Source: Vanilla planifolia (taxonomy: Eukaryota; Streptophyta; Magnoliopsida; Asparagales; Orchidaceae). From it: a stretch of 64,000 nucleotides of DNA. The stretch lies in contig CM043868.1 in the NCBI GenBank assembly GCA_023846275.1, positions 8,699,653 through 8,763,652 on the forward strand, written 5' to 3'. The notes under the pieces are model-generated. The model was given only the letters and a program-made list of their open reading frames with translations, searched no databases and was not told the origin of the DNA. Positions 54,346 to 64,000 of this stretch are shown piece by piece. The translations under genes and the position numbers were made by a program. Numbering within the stretch: the first letter of the stretch is position 1; each line of letters begins with the position of its first letter.

Positions 54346-57139
54346 CAATTGTAATGTCTTTTGACCTCATAATTTGTAGCGTCATTTAGTCTTCTGTTAC
54401 AAGATCTTTTAGATTGATGTTTTATTGGGTTTTTTGGTCCAATGTTTATAATTTTTTTTCACTCATTATGAGGTTTAACCTACTTTTGTAAAAACCATTT
54501 TAGTACTTTTTTCAAGCCTTTTGGCTAAAATAGTGAAAAATAATCAAGAGAAGAGACAAAATGAAAAAATACATCAATGTAGCACAAGATAATAGGGAGC
54601 ACACTTAGGTTGTAATTGAAGGCTGGTTGTAAAGCATTGGCTAGGTGTTATGTGTGGAGGCATGATTACCCACTCAAAAGGTCACTACGTATTAGATGAC
54701 TGCTCATGCTAGAGTGCGCCATCATATTTGGTAAGTGCATGTGTGCTCAATGAGCCACCTACTACATGATTATAGTCAACACACATAGTGAGGGTTGTTT
54801 ACACATGTGAATGTCCCCTTAACATGGTCATACACATGTAGGGCATGGGCACACAAGCACAAAATCAAGCTAAATTTTGCAAAATTTGAAGAATTCAAGG
54901 AATTTTTATATTTCTTATCAAAGTCAAATGTTTTTTTTTAATTTTAAAATAAAATATCATATATAAACCTCTATATAAAGTGGTGAGAAAGATGTATGAA
55001 ATAATTTAGAATTTTAAAAATTTAGAATTTAAGAATTAAAATTTTATGAATTTAGGACTCCTTGAAGAAAAATTTCTTAAGGAATTTAATCTTCTTGTGA
55101 CAAAACTCTCTTCTTTTTATCATTCCTTTTTTTATTTCTCTCCATTAGCATGCCTCTACTTTCAATATTGTTATTCTGAAAAGAAGTTTGCTGGCGAGGG
55201 CTCCGGACAATAATACATTGTAGATAGATCAAGAGATATAGATTTATTGTTGAATCAATTCACCTAAAATTAATTATACACCTTTCATTAATTGTACTCC
55301 TCATTTAAGATATTTAATAATAAATAATAACAATTTTACTAAACCTATTAAGAAATATGAAGGTCTTCTAGATCTTTATTAGAGATTGATTAATGTATTA
55401 TTTACTTACTTCACACCTCTCTTGTGTGGACATAATGCTATGACAATTCTAAAATTTCTTTCTCTTCTTTTTAGGTTCTCTCAGTTGTTCAATGGAAGAT
55501 CCAATTAAATTCTCTTGTCTCTAGCGATACTAGTAATTCTCCTTGTTTCTTCATTTTCCTTTTGAATCGACAGCCTTTCATAGTTTTTGTTCTTCTTTTT
55601 TATTCTTCTTTTCCATTCTCTCATGCTTTCTTTCCTCTTTACATGAGTTTACTATGTTAGTTAGCCTAAATTCTCATGTATCCTTATCCTTATCCAAAAA
55701 ATTACAACCTTTTCATTGAATTTCTCTTGATAAGGTCTTCATAAGGGAATACTCAAATAAAAAATTTAACTTTATTTAGAAACATAATACACTTTTCAAG
55801 ATAATATTGATATATTAATATTTTAACAATAACATCAATGTTTTAAAAAATTAAATTTATTTTCTTGAAACACTCATATTTGTAATCACATTGATTTAAA
55901 TATCAAAATTTATATAAGTGTAACTACAAAGCAAAATTTTAAGGTGTTATAATGTAATTAAGGTAAGGCCACTATAAAAAAAATTGAGGTAAACAAACTT
56001 TCTAGCATATCAGTATTTTTTGGATGTGTTGTAACCATTAGGATATGGGAATTTTAGTTTGAGAAATTTGGAGATAATATGTGATGCTTGTATGTATTAT
56101 CATTGTATATTTTGTCAATTTTAGCATAATATTGTATTACTATTTGAACATGTAGATTCTATTAAATATGAACACATTATAATATCATCGTAATGGATAA
56201 TAGAGGTAAAATGAAAAAATTATAAAAAATAGATTGTCTATTATGATGATTTGGAAAAGAAATGAAAACGAGAAAAGAGTAAGAACAAGAGTTGGCAGGA
56301 TCATAAAGGGAATGAGTTCTAAAATGTATAAATGATTATTATTTGAAGTGACTTAACTCATTACAAAATAACTTATTCTAGAGGTAGAGTCAAATTCTAG
56401 AATAATATGTTTTAGAGATTGATCTTAAAAGGATTTTAAAATATAAAAAATCTTTGTTCTAAAAATTATGTAAAGAAAAGAATAAAAAATTATAATAATA
56501 AATTTACTTTATTTCTTGAAATTAAAGACTAGGTGATTTGTAAAAAAGTTGCCTTTTCATTCATATACTCTATATGTTATTTACAATCTATGTTATGTGT
56601 TATTAACTTAAAATGTGGCATGGTGCCAAATCTATTTTTCTATACATATATGTTATATCATTCTTCTATTGAGCCAATGATAATTGGCTTAGCTTGTTTT
56701 ATAGCCTAACATTTCATGACAAGATGTGTCACAACACAAGAATCTAGGAGAGTAGTGAGAGAGATAGTATATACTTTTATTAGTACTAGTTTGCTTCATT
56801 GTATTTCATGATGTATAAGCTATTATGATAATTGATTTCATTTCTAGTGATGGACATGTGTTAGTTATGTTACTTTGCATTAAAATTTCTTGGCCTTCAT
56901 TTCAAATTGGCAATGTAATAGCTTTATGTGGCTTAAAAAGTTGGGTTTTAAAATGTGAATATCTTTCTTGCTTTATGTCAACTAAAATTGGTTTAAAAAT
57001 TTTTCAAAATGTTGTTTTCTATTTATTTATAAAAATATGATTTTAAAAAGAAACAAAAAAAAGAAAATGACATGACATTACCCATAAAGGAGGGTTAGCT
57101 CACCACATTAGATGAAAAAGACAAAGAGGAGAATTGGAT
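54346..57139. other. Uncharacterised stretch with a less AT-rich patch
   Basis: No coding homology is readable. A patch at about 54.59-54.86 kb is richer in G+C and repeats CACATG/CATGTG words. The rest is AT-rich. If LTR 2 and LTR 3 belong to one element this would be its 5' internal region, but no gag motif is visible. Confidence 0.4.
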
Positions 57140-57895
57140 AACATCACATATATATGCCTTATAGCATTAAATCAATATAAAAAAAGAAAAGAAACTTGCA
57201 CAAAAATTATAGGAAGTAATAGAGGAAGAAATTAATAAATTACTAGAAGCTAGATTCATCAAAGAAATTTAGTATCAAAACTAGATGACAAATATGATGA
57301 TAATAAAAAAGACAATAGGAAGTGAAGAACGCATGTTGACCCTAACGACCTTAACAAGGCACATCCTAAAGACTACTATCCACTGCCCAAAATCAATGCC
57401 TAGTTGGGTTCGAAAATTGAGTGCTCAATGATGCACTTTTTAGATGAAATTTAAGATATCATCTTATTCACATAGTTGAACATGATGAACATATTGTTAT
57501 AAGATGGCTTCTTTTATATAAAGAATGAAGGATTAATATATTAGAGGATGATTGAGTTCACATTTAACTAGCAAAAGAGAAGAAACATAAAAAATTATGT
57601 TAATAACATCCTAAAAAAATTCTATCATTTGACCAATATTTCAAAGACTTAAAGGAACTTTTTTTAGATACTAAGAAAATACAACATAAGATCCATCCAA
57701 ACATACCTTTGGTAAATAAACAAATTTTCAAGTACCTAGTTTCAAATCATGGAATAGAAGTAAACCTAGACAAAGTTAAGGCTATACTAAAGATGCCTTT
57801 TTTGAAAAGTCATAAAGAAATCCAAAATCTAATTAAAAGTTTGTTGGATTAGGTTTCCTTCTATCAATGTTTGTGAGTAAGTGCTTATCAAGTGT
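57140..57895 (+). pseudogene. Ty3/gypsy reverse transcriptase remnant, part 1
   Basis: This is a decayed pol segment of a Ty3/gypsy LTR retrotransposon. In order: KKEKKLAQKL and EEEINKLLEARFIKEI (57222-57270), matching the family's EEVxKLLxAGFIxEV. After a frameshift come HVDPNDLNKAHPKDYYPLP (about 57335-57390), the VDFTDLNKACPKDxYPLP block, and NYVNNILKK (57593-57619), where the catalytic YVDD is now YVNN. Then YLVSNHGIEVNLDKVKAIL (about 57737-57790), matching YLVSxRGIEANPxKIKAI, and FVSKCLSS (about 57870-57895). Stops and several frameshifts make it inactive. The pattern is nearest the Tat/Athila-type branch, by inference only. Confidence 0.85.
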
Positions 57896-60180
57896 CACAC
57901 AAATGCACCACCACTTTATATAAATATATACATGAAAGTACTATAACTTTTCTTTTCTTATGCATTCATATCATAAGGAATAATATAATATCATCCTCAA
58001 AGTAATATGGATATACAATGAAATGAGAGCATAAATAATGTATTTGTTTCTTAGAAATTTTAACAAAGATATAATAATAGTGGTTTGCAATGTTATAATT
58101 AATTATTACATCATTAATAATAATAGAAAATTTGTGTCCTCCAAAATTTGTATGTAATGTTCCATTCCATTTTTTGAGCTTCCTCTTATCCCATTATCCT
58201 CTTGGTGTCTTGACATGAGAATCATTAGCATGTGTAACATGTTGGCCAACATAGTTTAGTCACCATCATAGGCTAAGTTGAAAAAAACTAACACAAAAAT
58301 AATAACAAATTTGGTCATGTTATATGTAGGGTCTATATCACATGTATATCATCATTAACATGTTGTGTATGAACAGTTGCATAAAGTAACATTTACATGC
58401 AATTAAATATAATATTCTATAATGTTAGGTGAATTATTAGTCACCCATGTTTCTTCAATGCATTCCTTTTCCCATTTTATAATTTATGCAATTTATTAAC
58501 CACCTACACAATATCTAGCCTCACATGGCATACTAACCACCTAGGCAAAACCTCCACCCTTACATTAATTTTCACTACCTAAGTTTTATTTCATCTATAT
58601 GTGACTTATTACCACCTAAGAATTATCATGATACTTCATTTATAGATAATATATATATATATATATATTCATATAACATACTCATCATACAACACACTAC
58701 CTTATTCTAAAACTCAATCGTAGTAACAACACATGACTCATCTCTAATTCTACATAAATATTATATTAAACGTAATGTATATTGAAGGCAACATTACATC
58801 AAACAAATGCATATTTTCTTCATACAAATTTCATATTTGAATGCTAAAGATTGGTGTATTCAATTCCTCTCCTTTTCTTCATCCTTTCATATAATTACAC
58901 TTAAAGCACACATCACTTTCAATTTGTGTATTTGATTCATAACATGCTTTGCTATACCATATATATCAATTTCTTACTTTTAATTACATCTTTTGAGTTC
59001 TAAAGGATCCTTTCAACTTAAGAAATTCTACTATCTTCATATTATATATTAATCCATTAGATTTTTTAATCTTATTCAATGGACCACTGATGTGAGTTTG
59101 AAAGATCTTAGAACTATTTGATCATTCTATTGAAATCTTCATCTGATTGTTCCAATGCCTTCATTGGACAACTCATTCTTGTCATCAAACTATCTTATCC
59201 TTATTTGATGTTCTTAATACAGTTTAACTGGCATTCAATAGAGACTCAGAGCCCTTATTTCCATTATTCTCGGAATGCTTGACATTCTCATCAGACCTTT
59301 TGTTACCCTATTAAATGATCATCAAATGGTCTAATTCTGTTTAATAAAAACAGGGATCTTATTCTCTATTTTTATTGGACTATTGGATAATTACTTAGAG
59401 CTTGACATTTCATTAAATGATGTGATAACTATTTACAATACCATAATTTTATTCCATTAATGACATAAGACCATATTACAAGTCTTTCCCTTCTTATATG
59501 ACACCCAATTTCATATATTAAATCACAAATTCCCACTAGATTGCATGGAAATCAAAATATACAACATTGAAACAACTCACCTTATTCTCTAAGTAAGATC
59601 TTCATATTATCTTTCTAGATCAAGCTTTATCTCGCAATCCTTAAGAACTTCTTCCTTCATGAATCTTCCTTTCACTTGATTACCCTAAAGAATAGTTTCT
59701 CTCCTATCTTTAGTTCAATGGATTATTACTACAGCAAAACTTTATGGAGCTTTATACTCTTCACATTTTCCACATTGAATAAAACTTTGTTGAACAAATT
59801 TTTTTATGTGCTACTTATCAAACTCTATATTTTTATACTATATTTATGCTTTTTTTATGTTATTGCATATTTATCATATTTTTCTCTCATGAAATTATCA
59901 TATGAATAAAATGTTAATATTTTCTCAATACATTTTGACCCTTTGTTTTATCATCAAACAACAACTAATCCCAATGGAAACACCATAATTATATTCCTTT
60001 TGTTTCATTATATTGTATTTAATATTTAACTCCCTCCTTTAGGAGTTGCTTGTATGACAACAGTTAATATGAATTGTTTACAAAAATACCCTTTTCAAGT
60101 GTCTTTCATGTTTTCATTATTTTAAAGTCTTATTATGATGGTCTTCATTTTAGTTATAGTATAAATGTATACATGAGTTC
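57896..60180. other. Interruption of the gypsy pol, about 2.3 kb
   Basis: Pol homology stops near 57895 and resumes near 60180 with the next expected segment, so this is probably an insertion or badly decayed sequence. It is AT-rich, contains a (TA)n run at 58649-58668, and has no protein homology I can read. The longest frame (59676-59909) is hydrophobic and low-complexity. I could not find terminal repeats or a target-site duplication. Confidence 0.5.
58649..58668. repeat. (TA)n microsatellite, 20 bp
   Basis: Short perfect TA run inside the 2.3-kb interruption of the gypsy pol. Confidence 0.85.
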
Positions 60181-61060
60181 TTGGAATGTTACAAAAGTTT
60201 TAAGGCAAAAAATTCAAACTGAATAAAGCATTACAAAATCACCTTTTAACACCTTAAAAAAATATCAACAATCTCAATGAAGGAGAAATTCTCTTTGTGC
60301 ACACGTGCTACTAATGAAGCACATGCATCTACATGAATTTAAGAGTATTAAGGAGAGTTGAAACCCATTCATTACATAAGTCATATTTTAAGAGGATTAG
60401 AGACTTGCTATCCATCTCTAGAAATGATAACTCTTATTATCACTACTAGAAGACTCAAACCATATTTTCAAGCACATGCTATATTAATAATTACTAATTA
60501 AACTTTCTTAAAGCATTTGAAAATTTTAAAAAATGAGAAATTGAAGTATGAAATTGATTTGATCCCATGAAAAACAATCAAAACTAAAATTTTGATGGAT
60601 TTTGTCACATAAATGTCCACTATTGATCAACTTGAGAAATGATCAATATTTTATAAAATTTATGTTGATGGAGCGTAAGGTGAAGATCATGTTGGTTATA
60701 TAAATCTTAGGTCAAGTAACACAACATCAAGAAATCCTAAAAGGTTCAATGTTTCATCAACAAATAATCAAGTTAAAAATGAAACAATAATCCTTTATTT
60801 ATAGTACAACCAGGGACATAGAGTCAACTATATATGGGCACATAGTGATACACAATTAGTAATATGTCAAATCAATGAAGGAATGAAGTTAAGGAACCTA
60901 TAATAAAGATATACAAAAAACTTATTTAAGAATTACTAAACAATTTAAGTACAATAACTTCATTAATGTTCCAAGCGAAGAAAATATACAAATTGATGAC
61001 ATGGATATGGCTCCAAGGCATAAAAGAACTTTAGAACAAGTCCATGGTTCTTTTTGATCC
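60180..61060 (+). pseudogene. Ty3/gypsy RT end and RNase H remnant, part 2
   Basis: It continues the pol of part 1. NLNEGEILFVHTRATNEAHA (about 60270-60330) matches the PxxGExLxLYLAVSxxAVSA block. Then CYPSLEMITLI and RRLKPYFQAHAILIITN (about 60407-60500) match YPxLEKLALALV and RKLRPYFQAHxIxVLTx. KLKYEIDLIP and KTIKTKILMDFVT (about 60540-60610) match the linker to RNase H. FYKIYVDGA (about 60653-60679) is the RNase H start, where YVDGA keeps its Asp. SSTNNQVKNETIILYL (about 60755-60803) matches the ATNNEAEYEAL block, with Asn in place of the catalytic Glu position. Homology ends near 61060. No integrase follows; an LTR-like sequence begins about 25 bp later. Confidence 0.8.
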
Positions 61061-61084
61061 CTTGCCTTATATATGTCTTATTTA

Positions 61085-62900
61085 ATGATAACAAAATAAA
61101 TTCTTTGTTTTCTAATATTTTTCTTTTAAGTTCTTTTATATTGTTCATCTCAAGGTTGCTAGGTGAACTGGTTGGAGAGTTTGGTGTTTGACTCAAAGTG
61201 CTTAATTATAAAATTTTTGGAGAGAATGTAATAGGCACTTGACATAAAGTTTGAGCAACTTGACCAAGCAATTATGGAGTCTTTTTATTTCCTTTAGTTT
61301 GTAAAACTTATTAAAATGTTTTTGAAGCATTAAGAACAAATATGTGAGATTTTGTGTGTGTGTGTGTGTGTGCTGTGAATCCTAATTAAAAGATTTTTTA
61401 AATTATAGCATTACATATCTCATCATAATTAAGATAAGTCAAGGTATGCTTTTACATGATGTTTTCATACTAAGCAATTGTCTTTTTGAAGCTAATAAAT
61501 GCTATTTTGCATTCACAAAACACGGTCATCATACCTATAATGCATAATCTAAAAAATTTATAAAAATGAATATAGTAAATGGAACATGACACCTTTAGAC
61601 ACGATATGTTTGCTGATGTATAGTACGAAGAAGCTTACATATAGTACCTAGAAGCTTACATACAATATGATTGTATTGTAATTACTAGAGATAACTAAGT
61701 CAAAGAGTTGTGTACAGTGCATTAATATTAATGTACAATACATTTGGTTAATGACTTAGTACATAAATGAGCAAACATTATGGCGAGCAAAAATCTTTCT
61801 CAAGCTTTGCTTGTGGTAACATAAATATTAATAAATGATACATTTAGTTTAAGTATCTCACTACATAAGTGGGTAAACAATGTGTTAACAAAAATTAGAA
61901 CATCTAGATTGCATATAGTACATTAATTTTAATGTAAAATATCTTCAGTTTATTTGGGTATAATATGTTTAGCAATTGAAACCTAACATACAATATATTA
62001 TCTAAAACATACAATAAGTTTAGTTTATTTTTTAAGTAATGATTAATTTGACTAGATTCTAAAGTTTTGAAATAGCCATTATAAAGGTTTTTATAGTCAT
62101 TGGAAAGTACTCTAAAAAGCTACAAAAGTGGTTAAGATATTTTGTAATGATCATAAATATGTAAAAAAGATTTAGAAGCAATATCACTTGAAGATCATCA
62201 CTTTTTTTAAGGATTTGCATGAATCACTAGGCTATAACAATTCACATCATTCCCTCATCATTTTTTAGCCTTCCTACAAGTAATTGTTTTGAGCTAAAGA
62301 AATATTATTCCTAAATTCTTATACATCAATTTAGTATGCTTCTTAATTTAATTGTTGGGATATAAGATATTATATCTTTATACTTTGTTTTGTTCTCTTT
62401 GTTTCATTGTGGGACTATGTATTTATTTTCTTAATTTAATTTTTTGGCCACCCCTTGTAGAGTCATTTGACTTAGTGATTTATGAACTTATTTATGCTAG
62501 TTTATGGGGTCATTTGACTTCTTATGTAGGCTCATTTAGGTTGATGATTGGTTAAGTCCCTTGGCTCATTATTGTAGGCTCCTTTAACTTGATGTGTTTG
62601 GTTTTGCCTACCTACATTTACAAAAATATTTTGTTAGTGCTTGCTTGATCTTTTGGTTAGGGGTAGACATAGATCCATGTTTGGGTTAAAACACCTCAAA
62701 ATTCTTGTGTTATTTAATTTATTACATTTTTCACATGAAGAATTTTAAAGTTAACAAGATTTTTTAAAATAAGGTCCAATAACAATTATACTCAAGAGTT
62801 GCCTAAATCTTTTGTTATTTTTCTTTATATAGTTAAGATTGTGGTTTTTAAAACTCACCCACTCTTGTGTGGACATCTTAGCTCCCATTTTCCAATAGTC
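61085..62900 (+). mobile_element. LTR-like sequence 3 (Copia type, about 1.8 kb)
   Basis: It starts TTAATGATAACAAAATAAAT and follows the same order of words as LTR 2: ATCTCAAGGTTGC, a middle with GTACAATACATT-like motifs, GGGTAGACATAGATCCAT (62661), AAACACCTCAAAATTCTTG and ACTCACCCACTCTTGTGTGG (about 62855). Between 62455 and 62610 it has short internal repeats of TCATTTGACTT / TCCTTTAACTTGATG type. The gypsy RNase H stops at its left edge, so it may have inserted into or recombined with that element. Confidence 0.5.
61353..61372. repeat. (TG)n microsatellite, 20 bp
   Basis: Perfect TG run inside LTR-like sequence 3. Confidence 0.9.
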
Positions 62901-64000
62901 TCATGGTGAATCAAATTATTATCATATCAAATAAATGTTGAGATAATATTAGTTGGACAAAAAATTTGAGCATACCAATGCAAATATCTCAACTTAAGAA
63001 ATCTATAGGTATGTAGTTTGTGATTTTTAAGAGTTATTTAAAATTTTCTTATAAATTTTTTAAGTTGAAAAGAAAAAAGAAGGAATATATGAAAATCATT
63101 TTTTATTTATTATATTAAACTAGCCTCTTGATTCTCTACATTTATAGTGACAATTTTAGTCTCCAGTGATATGCAAAAAATAGGAAGGGATGGGAGGGCT
63201 TGAAAGAAGATATTCAAGTAGATCCAGCTTGAGTCATTAAAGGATTTAAAAAAATTGGAGAGGAAAAAAGAAGAATCTCGAGGAAAAGTGAATTTTGACC
63301 TTGGTCTTGCTTGAATAGAGCTTTACAATATATCTTCAACTATGTTTCTTTATTGAAGTCATGTATTTACTAGTTGAAGTGCAGTGGAAATAGATTTTAT
63401 AGATTTGGCAAATTAGTGGTCAGGTGGCATATTCACTATTTTTTACCATAGCAATTGTACAAGATAATAAGACCAGTCATCTTGTATAATCATTGTAATC
63501 AGGGCTAACAAAGATCATCATCTTGGTACAATAGGAGTAGCAGTTGAGTCAGTCAAAGATTATATAATATGATGAACTGATTAGACAAGTAAAATAAGGT
63601 TTAGGAACAAGTAGAAGCGATCACCCATCCATACCCTTATCTTAGTAGTGATTGATAAGGAACATAAAGTATGATGGGTAATCATCTAAGAATTATTGGT
63701 CCCTGAGTAAGTATAATAGAGATCACCCATTTGATTTCTTATTTGATTAATGATTTCTAATGATTGCATAATACGATGTGATAATCAGATAAATATGATG
63801 AAATGTAAGCAAGCAATGATCATAAGTATAAGAGATGGTATAGTACTTATTATAGTACCTTAATCCATATGTGTGGACTTTCATCATTATTGTAATGTTA
63901 TTAAGGATTATTTAGAATAGCTTTCATAAGTACTTTTGATACAAAAAGTGAACAATTTTGCTAAATGAGTACTAAAAATTGAGAAAGTAAGTGCATAAAT
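62901..64000. other. Gene-free AT-rich DNA at window end
   Basis: No gene is visible. The 63.4-63.9 kb part again has GTATGATGAAC / ATAATACGATGTG-type motifs as in the LTR middles, so part of another decayed LTR may lie here. A purine-rich patch lies near 63.2 kb. Confidence 0.45.

Overview
The window is nuclear DNA from a land plant. It is very A+T-rich by eye, has almost no CpG outside one spot, is crowded with decayed retroelements, and holds one intact multi-exon gene for a chloroplast protein. The long introns (3.0, 8.9 and 3.2 kb) and old, heavily mutated repeats suggest a large, slowly purged genome such as a gymnosperm's. That lineage guess is inference and is weak.

The one gene I can fully support is a nuclear-encoded plastid RNA polymerase sigma-70 factor, most like SIG1, on the minus strand. 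Its coding sequence runs from the ATG at 34304 to the TAG at 16425. Seven coding exons (34304-34223, 31190-31030, 22161-21574, 18332-18102, 18021-17881, 17111-16911, 16709-16425) join in frame to 562 residues. The order is a Ser-containing N-terminus fitting a transit peptide, an Ala-rich linker, then sigma regions 1.2, 2, 3 and 4. The start lies in a short GC- and CpG-rich patch (about 34.22-34.60 kb), the only island-like stretch seen. Intron 1 holds nothing recognisable. Introns 2 and 3 hold antisense Copia-type LTR remnants.

Layout: 1-5.2 kb is anonymous AT-rich DNA with one strong 35-bp inverted repeat. 5.2-7.4 kb is a LINE remnant (DUF4283/zinc-knuckle ORF1, then endonuclease) ending at a (TA)n tract of about 120 bp. 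7.5-13.4 kb is anonymous. 13.44-15.07 kb is a three-copy tandem repeat of about 545 bp. 16.4-34.7 kb is the SIG1-like gene. 34.82-42.98 kb is a two-copy tandem duplication of a noncoding block of about 4.0-4.1 kb, with a 108-bp segment inverted between the copies. 44.7-50.45 kb is an older duplication of about 2.9 kb. 50.85-62.9 kb is a nest of Copia-type LTR-like sequences around a Ty3/gypsy pol remnant (57.14-57.90 and 60.18-61.06 kb) split by about 2.3 kb. The rest is anonymous.

I found no CRISPR, operon-like or other novel multi-gene system. The points most worth a second look are unusual residues in the promoter-reading region 2.4 of the sigma factor, a small upstream ORF overlapping its start codon, and the 108-bp inversion between the 4-kb tandem copies. 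All repeat boundaries and similarity judgements were made by eye.
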